A stretch of DNA of 64,000 bases from Brachionus manjavacas (lineage: Eukaryota; Rotifera; Eurotatoria; Ploima; Brachionidae). A program made the translations under genes and the position numbers. The notes under the pieces were generated by a model. That model searched no databases, was not told the origin of the DNA, and saw only the letters and a program-made list of their open reading frames with translations. The DNA is taken from assembly GCA_019054805.1 (NCBI GenBank), contig JAHQIY010000004.1:1302001-1366000 (forward strand), written 5' to 3'. Shown one piece after another: positions 25,401 through 36,207 of the stretch; position 1 is the stretch's first letter; the number at the start of each line of letters is the position of its first letter.

Positions 25401-25712
25401 AAAAAAAAGACCACAAATGTCTCTATCTAAACTATTTGAATGTTCTTCGCCAAAATCAAAGAATTGTTTGCATTCTTTTGGACTTTCCTTCACTTTGATA
25501 CATTTTTTTGGTCCATTATCAATTTTCACTAGCTGAGATTCGACCAGATCGCTTTTTAGTGAGAATGAAATTACATATGTTTAAACAATGATTTTATCCT
25601 TTGATTCATTATTGAATTCAACTTTGGAATAATTCACATTGTCTGATCCATCCTGAATTTCAACGTATTGATCACATTTTGAATTTGATCTTTTTTTTAG
25701 GTTTTCGGACAT
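22430..25712 (-). CDS. Multi-exon coiled-coil protein with one MYT1-type C2HC zinc finger, possibly decayed
   Basis: From an ATG at 25712 (MSENLKKRSNSKC), exon-like blocks are joined by short introns. Clean in-phase junctions include ...AEKRDEQNT / IDEIFQSSTPLLKG (donor gtgagt near 25243, acceptor tttatttag), SEIDNLR / AALRSKTDQW, and NCPFYNK / QREENEKLKEENQ (donor gttta near 24643). The block 24648-24848 carries C-x5-C-x12-H-x5-C (first Cys in RSCLLIKEC, last in KNCPFY), exactly the MYT1/ST18 C2HC spacing. The flanks are heptad-like and rich in E, K, L and Q (VEKLIQENELLKEK). Two in-frame stops (after NEALKEN and after RLKN) suggest decay or missed exons. Blocks below 24.4 kb stay coiled-coil-like but could not be joined. 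It could be host-derived or a second gene of the neighbouring transposon. Confidence 0.5.
23490..24062 (-). repeat. Duplicated exon-intron segment inside the coiled-coil gene
   Basis: Bases 23490-23604 and 23946-24062 match closely, including CTTCAGCAGTACCGTT, the intron-like AT stretch and CAAAATGAGCTTTCAATGC. They are 456 bases apart and in the same orientation. This looks like internal exon duplication lengthening the coiled coil. Confidence 0.75.
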
Positions 25713-26108
25713 TTTAGAATTTAAGATATTCAAATATTGTATAGGTTTTGTCAAAATTACAGTTTTAAAATTTTTTTAAATTTTAAATTAATTTTTAAAG
25801 TTTTAAAATTTATTTAAATTTTAAATTAATTTTTAAAGTTTTAAAATTTAATTTAATACTTTGTGAATAAAAAAGACCTAAAATAATTCTAGTTTAACTG
25901 TATTAAAATTTTAATTAGCTTCTTTAGTGAGCACACTCGTTGGATAGCCAAATTATCAAATTATCAAATGTTATCTTATATACTTTTAGTAAAATAGGGT
26001 TAATAATCTTATAACCATTGTCATTATTTAGTTAATATTTACAATTTAATTTAACAGATTTATTTGTTAAATATTGATTAAAAAAAAAATTTTGACAAAT
26101 AATTTATT

Positions 26109-26287
26109 TTATAAACAAATTGGACATGACTGATTTAATTCATAATTTTCAATACATGATTGGTGAAATTTATGAAACCTTTCACAATATTTTTAAATGT
26201 TTTGATTTCTGAACCACATTTGGAACAGAAATTTTCACTTGAATTTTTTCTGAAGATACAAATCATTTCTGAACGCAATTTTTGAAG
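26109..26287 (-). pseudogene. RING-finger domain downstream of the Ulp1-like domain
   Basis: After one stop in the same frame as the peptidase comes ENFCSKCGSEIKTFK. A one-base frame change leads to KYCERFHKFHQSC, then NQSCPICL and a stop at 26109-26111. The pattern C-x2-C...C-x3-H-x2-H-x2-C...C-x2-C is that of a RING-H2 finger, a domain typical of ubiquitin or SUMO E3 ligases. Linkage to the peptidase is inferred from frame and spacing. Confidence 0.55.
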
Positions 26288-26965
26288 TTAACTATTCAAC
26301 GTATTGAAAAAAAGCGGTTTTCCCTCTACAAGACATTTTAGAAAGAAGCTCACAAATACCCCACAATTATTAGGATCATTTTGAAGTGCATTTTGAGTCA
26401 CATTTTGCTTGTTTCCAATTTCTTTTATTCAGTGATTCAACGGTAGAAGCAAATCTTCTTTAAAAAAAAATATACAGATACATTTTTGATAAAATACTGA
26501 CTTAGAATTACTTCCAGTATTCAAATGATTTTCTCTGATTTTATATTTTTTCTCCCAATGGATCAACATAGTAAAATTTACTTCCGTTTAATTCAATAAA
26601 CATCAATGACCAATGATTTGAGTTTTCATTAATAAAACCAAAAATTACATCAAAATTTTCAAACTTGAATAATTTTTAAATTAGAGCTTTTAGTTTTTAA
26701 TGAAAAACCTACCTCAAAATTACTTCCAAGTCCAATTTCACTATTTAAATTTCCTTCATTAAAAATCTGAGTTGAATGAAAACAGTCCAGAATTAAAATT
26801 TTCTTTTTAGAGTTACGAACAACGCATTTTCCAAAAGTCATTAATTCCTTAATTTAGAAGTAAATAAATTTATCTTATTATTTTTCGAAATATTTACATT
26901 ATCAGTAAGCCATTTATTTGTTAAAATGTCGTCAATTGCCTTTTTGCGGATTAAAAATTTTTAAT
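26288..26965 (-). pseudogene. Ulp1-like (C48) cysteine peptidase domain of the transposon
   Basis: C48 peptidases cleave SUMO or related modifiers; transposon-borne copies exist in several families. Four exon pieces read in order: AIDDILTNKWLTDN (near 26900-26950), ELMTFGKCVV...GSNFE (about 26713-26848), FENFDVIFGFINENSNHW and ELNGSKFYYVDPLGEKI (about 26545-26660), and QNVTQNALQNDPNNCGVFVS (26288-26465). The introns (about 50-60 bases) begin gtaaat or gtaggt and keep frame. The catalytic set is visible: His in NHWS, Asp in VDPLG, Gln in LQNDPN and Cys in NNCGVF. One in-frame stop after GEKI is the only clear lesion, so the domain decayed late or is a recent loss. Confidence 0.7.
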
Positions 26966-27011
26966 ATTAAAATAGATTTTTTGACCCTTCACTAAGAATG
27001 TCAACAAAAAA

Positions 27012-28921
27012 TTATTCCTTAAATTTTGGTATATCATCCTCATAGTTTTGATTGTCAATATTGAAAACAACATCATGGTAACCAACACAATTTTTTGCCT
27101 GTTTCTTTAAATTCCACATTTCTCTATGGTCTGAATTTTCTCTCTTTCGAAGTGTGCCGAGCCTAATATTTGCTATGTCTTCATAGTATCCCTTATACTT
27201 ATGATTAATATAGAAATACAGAGGCGTAGAAATTTCACTTAGGAATAGTAAACGACAAGATCGAACACGCTTATTTATATTTAAGGCACTATTTTTCAAA
27301 AGTTTAAACCAACTCTCAACGTTATTATTTGAAAAACGAGTTTTGCCATGAAATTCGCTATTAATCATTAAACCTGTCCATAAAGGCGCCAAATGAAGCT
27401 TCTTTTTTATTATTTCAAAAATTTTAGGTGAATAAAATATGTTCTTTAGCATCAAGACATTGTTTTCATTAATATTATCAATATTTTTCTGATTTTCTCG
27501 TAAAAGATCGAGAAAAAATTTGGCAAAATGTGATTCCTGCAATAAATTTTGATCATTTTTTTCGAAAAAGAAAATTTGTTTCTTGATATCATTTTCCATC
27601 TTTTTCTTATCATAGCATATGTTATTTAACCATTTAGCATTCCTATTGGATAAAAAGAATTATAGCTTTTGGATCTTTTTGGTTAAAATTTCGCTTTCGT
27701 ATTTTGTCATGAATATAACTTGAATACATTCAAAAATTTGGCAAAGTTCCTCGATTGATGTGCTATTCTGAAGTAAGCTAAAGCTACATATAAGAGTTTT
27801 TTAACTTGACCATTTGATTGTAAACTTCCACTCCCAACAATTTTTTCGGTTTCATCAATAACATTTTTTAAGCAAATGAGTCGAACAAATATAGACACAT
27901 GTTTTTATTCGTAAAGAGGCCGACATGTTTTTTTTTACTATGAGTTCGTATGCAAGCACTAAATAATCCATGATTTCTAGATTATTTAAAGCCCTCAAAG
28001 ATGCATTAATGTTAGCTCATGATAAGTCGGGAATGAAAAATTTCGGGTCCGAAAAAAAGAATATTTATGAAATCTTTCGATAATTTTTTTTAAAAAACAG
28101 TAAATTATTATGGTGTCATTTGAACTTGATAAAAAATCGGCTATAGGGATTAAGTTTTTAAAAGTCTGATCATGGCAATCAATAGAATAAAATTTCTTGT
28201 TGATCCTTTAGCTTTAGCATTAATTTACCAGTTGCATCAAAAAACCAAACTGGGTTGTTTTCTTGAATAACACCCCACATTTTTGCCTGTTTTTCTGATA
28301 CCAAAAGCGCGCCAAAAGGATTTGAAACCACTTCTTGTATGTATCCTTCATTTAAAGACTTTGATGTTTTCGGTACCAAAAGATCAAATACTAGTTTTGT
28401 AGCGTCAGAATCAATTCGAAGATCATTATTTAGCTGAAATCGGTGTCTGAATTGACTTTTGAGTTTTCTTAGAGACTCATAACTAATTTCACATTGATTA
28501 AAATCTTCATTTTCTAAAAAATCGTTTTCGGTTTGAAAACTGATAAGACCTTTAGAACAAATATCTTTTTGAATGGCTTTTCGTTTAATTCTCGATAGAT
28601 TATTTGATAAAATTGCAAAATTTACTTTTTCTTTACAAAAATTTGTCTCTGAAATTAATATCAATTTGCAATTGGAATTTTCAAATGGTTCTGTCTTAAT
28701 AAACGATTTAAACTCTTTGCTAGAACGAACACACTTCATAGTTCCAATCCAAAAATTTTTTGAATAATTATCACATCTAATAGAACAAAAATAATTGTTT
28801 TTGAGCTTAAATAAGCAATTTATTCCATCTGATTTAATTTTCTTTGATATTATTGAATTTGCTGCTGATAAAAATTTTTTCCTTCTTGCTGAAGTTATTG
28901 TTTTTTCTAAATTTTTCCATG
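27012..28921 (-). pseudogene. DDE transposase-like protein, MULE-type fold (relic)
   Basis: Open pieces are 28179-28921, about 27900-28178 with one stop, 27707-27898 and 27012-27599. Motifs in order: NPVWFFDATGKLML (first Asp, near 28240); FFIPDLS-stop-ANINASL (second Asp, near 28040); YICSTHLLKNVIDE across a frameshift (a C..H pair between second Asp and Glu, as in MULE-like transposases); and APLWTGLM then NNNVESWFKLLK (third acidic residue, near 27320). This order fits an RNase-H-fold DDE transposase. The N-terminal part before DATG is not recognised. The 33 or so residues upstream of CPWKNLEK belong to the terminal repeat of the neighbouring MULE, not to this protein. One stop and at least two frameshifts suggest a dead copy. 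Confidence 0.6.
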
Positions 28922-29271
28922 GACAGTAATAAACTAGTATCTCAATAATAATAAAAAATACCACAATTTTAATAAAACATCCACAATTTTTATAATTTTT
29001 CACACTTTTTCCACTAATTTAATTAAATCGCAACTATTATAGTACTTTTGACACAATTTTAATAAAATGACAATATATTCATTAAAAGTGCCACAAATTT
29101 AGTTAATTATTAATTGATAATTACCGATAAGTTTTTTTCTATTTAATGATAAATTTTTAAAAAAAATATTGTCAGAAAATCCAAAAAAATGAGTGAAACA
29201 CTATCTAAGGAGAGTGTATTAGAAGATCCAGCAAACCAAACATTAGAATATGTTGATCAAGATTGGACAGA
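28920..29271. repeat. Left inverted end of the MULE
   Basis: Reverse complement of 30858-31188, apart from small indels. It includes a + strand copy of the transposase start. Confidence 0.8.
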
Positions 29272-29294
29272 TGTTCTCAAAACAGCTAATGAGA

Positions 29295-30940
29295 TTACAA
29301 ACCAGCTTTTTTCTTCTTATTACTAATTGGTAGGTCCATAAAAACATCATTGAAATTTAACAAATTGAGTCTGTAAGCTACTGCTATTGTATGTGAACAT
29401 TTGTAATTTTTCAACCAGTCTACACATGTACAAGTACTATTTTTCCAGTTGTTATTGTTCATTTTAATCAAATGAATACTGAAGTCATCTGTTATCATTT
29501 CATCAAATTTTTTCCATGGTTTATTTTGTAATCGTTGTAAATATTGTTTACATTCATCTCTTGACAGTTAACAATTTTTTTTGTCATTACCATCGCTAAC
29601 CATATAATATTCACCTACATGCTGAATTGTTTTTCCCAAATTATTCCAATTATGAGCATCTAAAAGATCATCATTCTCAATGATTGGTTCAGTGTGGAAT
29701 TTTTTGAGATTCAAATTTACAAGTTCTTTTGGTTCATTTGTATCTGGATCGATTGTTCTGTTATTTCTGCTCTAGCTCTCGACCAATCTGCAACCAAATT
29801 TTCACGGCATGCATTCAAAAATTCAATTAACCCAAGTCTTTTTCTATTTAATGCCGTCTTAATTTTGTCATGACTTGATTCAATACCATTACTTGTCGAT
29901 GGATAACATATCCCTTCAACATAACCTTCATACCAGCCATTATTTGTGTCTACCCATTAAGAAAAAAATAATCAATAAATTCGTTAATTGATTGACTTTT
30001 TTTTTCTTGCCATTTTTTTTTTGAATAATTGTGCTGCATATACAAATAAATCTTCACGAAATAATTTTTGAATAGTTTTGATATCTTGTATAATTTCTTT
30101 TTTGATTGGAAGCACAAAATGATTCAATCTCTTATCTAAATTTCTGATCACATGAGCCCAACAATTTACACGCTTTGACGTTTCAAATACTTTTTAGAAT
30201 CCGATTGTTATTGCGTCAGCACTGTCTGTTTCCAAAATTGAAGGACTAATTGTTTGATCAAATACCCTGAAACAAATTGATTTTAAGGCTACGAAAAAAA
30301 ATGTAAAATTGAAATTATTTTCAGATGAACATAAAGCTAAACCAAATGGATGAAAATTTTTGTTTATAACAGTTGTACCACCTGTTAAAGCAGGAAAACC
30401 ACCATAATTTAATTTGTAAGTTGCGTCTGACAATATATATTTTGTATCCAAAGCGTTTCTGATTAGACGTTTAGTAGTTAATAAAACACGAAATTTTTGT
30501 TCAGGAATTGCTTGATATTCGTAATTCAGCTACAAATACTTGATCATCATGTTCAGGTATTTCGTTGTATTGATCACACCATTCTTTTAAGCCATTCATA
30601 GTCGGTTGATTGTTAACTTTTTTTGCCTTTCGAATAACTTTCAAAATATTATTTATTTTTGTTTTTTTTGGGGGTTGCAAGCCAGCTTTTATTAAATTTG
30701 TTATGATGGCTTCAGGTTTTTGACCAAAATTTTCATTTTCAACTATTTTTTGATATATTAATGAATCAATCTTGCAAATATCTTCATCATCATTTGGATG
30801 ATTTGTATGCTCATCATCTGATATAAAACAATTACCTTTTGATCCGTCTGTTAATTATCTGTCCAATCTTGATCAACATATTCTAATGTTTGGTTTGCTG
30901 GATCTTCTAATACACTCTCCTTAGATAGTGTTTCACTCAT
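29295..30940 (-). pseudogene. MULE transposase with SWIM zinc finger, broken
   Basis: Starts at the ATG at 30940 (MSETLSKESV), with a stop about 30 codons later. Downstream: YILSDATYKLNYGGFP (first Asp, near 30420), FHPFGLALCSSE, DSADAITIGF (second Asp, near 30200), WAHVIRNLDKRLNHF (C/H region), STSNGIESSHDKIK in another frame (third acidic residue, near 29890), and CTCVDWLKNYKCSH (SWIM finger, C-x-C-x(n)-C-x-H, near 29400). The order is that of MULE transposases. Several stops and frame shifts make it inactive. Confidence 0.75.
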
Positions 30941-31188
30941 TTTTTTGGATTTTCTGACAATATTTTTTTTAAAAATTTATCATTAAATAGAAAAAAACTT
31001 ATCGGTAATTATCAATTAATAATTAACTAAATTGTGGCACTTTTAATGAATATATTGTCATTTTATTAAAATTGTGTCAAAAGTACTATAATAGTTGCGA
31101 TTTAATTAAATTAGTGGAAAAAGTGTGAAAAATTATAAAAATTGTGGTATTTTTTACTATTATTGAGGTATTAGTTTATTACGGTCCA
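30858..31188. repeat. Right inverted end of the MULE
   Basis: Reverse complement of 28920-29271. The ATG of the transposase frame lies inside it at 30938-30940 on the minus strand. Confidence 0.8.
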
Positions 31189-31719
31189 AATTTAAATTTT
31201 TTTAATTTTCCGATGTAAAGTGTTTCCTTTAAAGAAAATAATTTCTTTAAAAAATCTTAAAAAAAAATGAACAGGATTCAATTTAAAAATATTTATTAAT
31301 TGTTTAATTTTTTTAATTATTTATTGGTTATAAGGATTAAAATAAAAAAATAAACAATTTTTTTTGTCTTCTGGTCTGCCTGATCTATTTTTAATTATTT
31401 ACAACGCTATCATTCTAGAGTTGATTCAAATTGTATTTAATTGGGTTTAAAATTTTTTAAAATTCATTTTAAAAATTTTTGATTAAAAAATACATGTTTC
31501 CTTTGATTTTTGGTTTTAGATAAAATTTTTTAAATTTTTTTCAAGACCTTAATGATTGCTTTAAGCATACAAGATTAATAAATTCTTTTATAATGAAAAT
31601 TGATACAATTGAAGGCTTTTAGTTAAAAGTGAAAGCGAAATAAGAAAATTCTAGAAGATGACGATACAGGATCAATATTTTATTTAAAAATAAAGCTAAA
31701 AATAAAATTTATTCATTTA

Positions 31720-33101
31720 AAATTTGTATTTCGGCCTTTTTTTGAATTTATTCAAAGTTTCTTTCTGACTTTGCATGTCAGAAATATGGACAATTGCACT
31801 ATCTTCTTGTGCTGGTTTTTCAGGTCTTTCATTTTGAACTCCAGGATTTATCATCGAAAAATTCTCCCACGTGCTTTTGAAAAAGAATTAAAAAACTAAT
31901 AACGAAATTTTTTTTTTTTTAAAATAAATATTACGGTTTAAAATCGATCCCGCCGAGTTTGGACCACTTAATTTTTGTTTGACCCTTATTTTTTCGGACC
32001 CTAGTGTCCAAAATTTCATCAAAATCGAGTTAAATGTCGTCTGGGTGGACATATTCGGGAATAACCTAAAAATATTTAAAGTTTATTATTATTTGAAATT
32101 TATTTAAGCTTATTTTATTTCAGTTGTCTTTTCTTTGGAATTTTTTCTGTTGCGACAATAATCTCAGGTAGTTGATCTTTTTTATCATGCGAACTAATTT
32201 CTTCCTGTAATTTTCTATCATAGCTTTGAAATTCACTTAATTTTGATTTTTTGATGCTCGATTTGACATTTTTATTCGCAATTCTAATCGATTACATTTC
32301 AACTTCGGTTTTATCATTTCTTTTGATGGTAAAGATGCCTTGAAAGATATCAAAGCCGAAAATATATTTCTTGAATAAATTGAATCATTCATTTGAAAGC
32401 CTGGAAGTTCAATATTATTGACTTAATTAATAAATTTTAAAAATTACAAAAAAATTCTTTTAATAATGTTAAACTTACTAGTGCAATATTCGTTCATTTC
32501 ATCAATGTTTTTAATGCCTAGCTCATTTCCCATCAGCTTTTTGCATTTAAGGAAACATTTTTTGATTCGTTCCTTATCCAGATCACGATTAGACATCTAT
32601 TACATAATAATTTAAAGAAAAATAAAATTAGTTGATAAAAAATACTTTTTTGGAATCCCAAACAGTACTTAGCGTCAGTTTTCCTAATACAAAGATTCAC
32701 TCTTAACAAAAAATTATTAAAAATTTACCAAAAGAAAAGTAATTTTAAATTTACCTCTAAGTCAATTTTATGACTTTTGAATTTAAGGACATCTGAAACC
32801 GTCTCGTCATATTCTCCTATTTTAAAAGTTTCTTTACCATCGTACTCCACCCAAAAATTGACCAACCTTTTTCTTTCGATAAGTTGGCTATTTCTTCGTC
32901 ACTTTTGTCGAATTTTAAACCTTTTTCTAATTAAATCAAAAATTATATAATTAAAATAATGAAAAATAGGATACCTTTCATTAATTCTTTGAATTTTCGA
33001 GCGTTTAATGCGCCAATCCCATGAATTTTGTTGAATTCATGAAAAGCTTTCCGGAGCAGGGCTCTAATATCCCTTTTTATAAGTTTCGCTGGGTTAACCA
33101 T
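31720..33101 (-). pseudogene. Multi-exon gene relic with a chromodomain-like C-terminal part
   Basis: Starts at ATG 33101 (MVNPAKLIKRDIRALLRKAF), then a 47-base intron (donor gtatcc near 32972). Later blocks are EKRLVNFWVEYDGKETFKIG, KTDAKYCLGFQK, and RDLDKERIKKCFLKCKKLMG (near 32580). A lysine-rich block with LQEEISSHDKKDQLPEI (near 32180) follows. The last two exons give FDEILDTRVRKNKGQTKIKW and then, over an in-phase intron, PTWENFSMIN. The latter resembles a chromodomain (I-L-x-x-R...Y-L-V-K-W...T-W-E), a module that binds methylated histone tails and is common in transposon proteins. One stop (after PDDI) and small A-run frame changes disrupt it. Function and whether it belongs to the neighbouring transposon are unknown. 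Confidence 0.45.
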
Positions 33102-33104
33102 TTT

Positions 33105-34900
33105 AATTTTTGTATAGATAAGATCTAAAGCAAAAAAATACAAACGATTTATAAAAGAGGTGATAAAAAAAAAATTTAAAAAAGTTTGTTAAAACCGTAA
33201 ATAGAAATAAAAAAAATTATTATTTAAAATCATTTATTAACAAGTGATTCAAATATATAAATTAAAAAATGAATATTTGTATTCACGGTAACAAGAAAAT
33301 AATTCTATGAGTGATAATTGACACAGCATCGATTTACTTTTCTATGATGTTTTTTCATTAATTTTCTACGATAAATAGCAATTGATTTAATATAAAAAAA
33401 AAGATTTAATTTAATATTTATTTATTTTTCAAACTAAATTTAATTTAAAATAATTAAAATTAAAAAAAAACAAAAAATTTAAAATTTAACAAAAACAATT
33501 AATAAAAAAAAATCAAAGAAAGGCAAAGATTTAAGTAAAGAGCGCATTTGGGTATTTGGGATTGTTGAAAGGGTAATTCCAAGTCAACCAGATCAGAGCA
33601 AATTCTCAGCTATTTTTAAAGCTCCTTCAAATTTAAGAAAAAAATATTAACTAATTTTTATATCAGATTCGAGAATTTAGAATTCTTTTAAATAGCTTTA
33701 TTCAATTTGTTCACTTAATTCTATTTTGGCTCACCCAAATTATATTTTGAACAAAAATATTGGGTGAACCAATAGTTCACAAAACCTGAGAACAAGATTT
33801 TTTTGGATAATAAGTGAACTATGGTTTACCTAGCCGAGTAGACCCAGTTTTTCAACAATTGAATAAAAACTTTATTCTAGGTGAATTATTTATCTTTTTT
33901 TTGTATTCATTTTTTATTTTATTTTACATTACTTAACTTTATTTTTCGTTTTTTCATGTATTTTTATTCTGAAGGAGCATTTGCTCGGTAAAAATAAATA
34001 AATGAATTGTTTAAAAGTTAAAAAATAATATTCAAAATTTTTTTCAAATTTCCAAACAAAAATTTAACTCATTCTATTTCACCAAAGAGTTTAATTTCAA
34101 ATATGAAAATGTTTGCAATATTAACTTTAAATTATTTTTTTTTTGAAACTGAAAAAATATTTGAAACATCGGACTTTTTCAATGTTATTTCAACATTGGA
34201 TACATTTTGTTATTCAAACACAAAAAATTAAACCAATTATTTTTAAATTTTAAATTTCAAATGATTTATTAAAAGTGGGCTTTTATATCTACAGTTTTGT
34301 GAAAAACTTAAGAAACAACTGATATCTTTATTGAAATCGAACATCAAATGAGAACAAATTGTGAAAAAATTGAATAAATATATTTAAACGAATGCCTAAT
34401 TCTCGAATTTTGTAATTCAAACACAAAAAATTAAACCAATTTGAACTAAATTTTTTTTTAATCTTGAACACATTTTTTACCAAGTCCACCAAACCACGTT
34501 TCTTATACTTGAACAAAAATTCAATCATCTAAATTGAAGTCTTTGCAGCATATTCTATTAAATCAATGTAAATTTTTTTTTCTTTAGTTTGTAATTGCAA
34601 ATTTGTGATAAAAAATATAATTCTTCATATAAAAAATATGCATGCATAAAATATATTTTGTTTGCAGATAAAAAAATTAACTGTATAAAAAATATTTAGC
34701 CGGTGAAAAGAAACTTTTCACTTGATTGAGTAATTTCTTCACTTGACTTGATCTTTGTTTAAGAAATTCTCTAAAAAAATTACAAATAATTTTAAATTTT
34801 AGCTGAAAAATGCATATTGATAAATTTGGAATCATTTGTTGATTTTTAATATTAAATAATCTGCAATGAACATAGCTCGCATCTGCGGCTTTGGCAGATG
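33105..34900. other. AT-rich DNA without a gene
   Basis: A ~30-base segment with TTCAAACACAAAAAATTAAACCAAT occurs twice (near 34211 and 34417), suggesting a small diverged tandem duplication. Frames here are lysine/phenylalanine low-complexity. Confidence 0.5.
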
Positions 34901-35009
34901 AGAAAAAGAAAGGCGAAAAGAAGGGAACAAAGTTAAAATAAAAATAATAAAATAAAATAAAATTGAATGACAATAAAAAAGTAAATAAATTAATATTTAA
35001 ATAAATATA

Positions 35010-35430
35010 AAGTCCAGAATGAAAATGTCGTATCTGTTCTTGAAAGTATTATTTGAAACATCATTCACTAGATCATCGGGTAGTTAATTCCATTGATTCC
35101 ACTGTTCTGTTCGTAAGAAAGTTTTGTCGAGCCGGACATGCATTAACTAGTTATCGATATTTACTCTTATTACCTCTTGTTGAACTTGAAGGTCCATAAA
35201 GTCTCGAATTAGGAACTTGTACAAGAGGGTAATACCATTCTACGATTTTGAAATTTTTGAATGTATTCGGGTCCCAAGCTGTAAATGTTCGGTTAAGTGT
35301 AGCTATTGCAAAATAAGCTTTTGCTCGTCCCATTTATGGTCATTTCTAATTCATATACCAAGGTCCTTTCTGAATTTGTAGTTCCTAAGACGTGTATCGA
35401 ACCTTGGGAGTCTAGGCCACTACTAAAATT
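35010..35430 (-). pseudogene. LINE reverse-transcriptase C-terminal fragment (deleted)
   Basis: The minus strand reads KAYFAIATLNRTFTAWDPNT (near 35300) and FRTEQWNQWN-LPDDLVND (near 35100) across frames, matching the KAxxxLGMIKRTF and FFxxRVxxxWNxLPxxVV ends of CR1-type reverse transcriptase with the middle deleted. An AGGCGAAAAGAAGGGAACAA box at about 34910 may belong to its 3' untranslated end. Confidence 0.6.
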
Positions 35431-35449
35431 ATATTCTATATTTTGATCA

Positions 35450-36205
35450 ATTTGAAGGTGATATTATGCGCACCCGATCTACGCACATCAGCGCCCAGAA
35501 AGTTTTGCCACTGAACTGTTGCAACGCATCACAAAGAAGGGCACACGCGTAGCTGATGTGCATGCTTACGCCGCATACAGCCTTCATTTTAAGCATGCAT
35601 GGCACAAGTGAATTATATGTGGATCGAATGAAGCAAGAAAACATCATTCAACTACACTTCTATTCTAGACTTTAGGCCTTACTAAAACTCGACCGAATCG
35701 ATTAGATCGGCCGATTTCATATTACCTTTTTAGATAAATAAAAATGTTCGAACCATCAGACTTAAGTCTTTATATTTTTATCCATCCAAACTAGCAACCC
35801 AGAACTAAACCATAAAGGATAGAATATCTGGCGACGAGGATAAAAGCCCCCCAGAAGACTAATAAAGTGCTTCTCGGTGGCAGTAATGTTTATAGTTCGT
35901 GCAACGGCTACCTGACTAGGTTAAGTTAGTACCTGGGAAAAATAATAGTCTATGGCTGGTCCCGGTCATTGGTGATCCGGCAGTGGTCACAATAGTCGAC
36001 AGTTCCCTAGCATTCGCTTTATAATAGCGGGGGAAGATGTGATATAGCGACATCGTTGTCGATATCACTGGAAAGTTGATTGACTTAACCATGAGCGTTT
36101 AAGTTAACAAGGAGCATAAATAGCTGCTCCAATACGTCTTACGAGGAGATCGGATAGACGGGCCCAAGGGTACTAATGTAAACATTACAGGTGATCAAGG
36201 TTCAA
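35450..36205. other. GC-richer stretch, possible LTR-retrotransposon fragment
   Basis: More GC-rich than its surroundings. TGGCGACGAGGA at 35829-35840 resembles the primer-binding region just inside the 5' LTR of some Ty3-type elements. No gag or pol protein was recognised and no second LTR is visible. The frames at 35447-35647 are not convincing genes. Confidence 0.3.
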
Positions 36206-36207
36206 TT

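Larger units (their letters stand above)
26109..28921 (-). mobile_element. DNA transposon relic encoding DDE transposase, Ulp1 peptidase and RING finger
   Basis: Minus-strand coding pieces run from 28921 down to 26109 in the order transposase, Ulp1-type cysteine peptidase, RING finger. They read as parts of one gene: the peptidase and the start of the RING are in the same frame, separated only by one stop, and short introns with in-phase junctions join the peptidase exons. The upstream end abuts or is cut by the MULE at 28920-31188. Termini of this element were not found. Some Mutator-like elements are known to carry Ulp1 genes; I am not aware of a RING added at the C-terminus. Confidence 0.6.
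28920..31188 (-). mobile_element. Mutator-like (MULE) transposon with long inverted ends
   Basis: About 2.27 kb, with inverted ends of some 330-350 bases (28920-29271 and 30858-31188) starting TGGAC-N-GTAATAAACT. Each end contains the beginning of the transposase reading frame (MSETLSKESVLEDP...), on the + strand in the left end and on the minus strand in the right. The left end has one extra ~20-base copy of a CCACAATTTTAATAAAA-like unit. No clear 9-bp target duplication is visible. It lies directly against the DDE-Ulp1-RING element. Confidence 0.75.

Noticed and set aside
28922..29003. Hydrophobic N-terminus (MKNYKNCGCFIKIVVFF...) as a membrane anchor of the DDE protein
   Set aside because: These codons lie in the inverted end of the neighbouring MULE and are therefore accidental.
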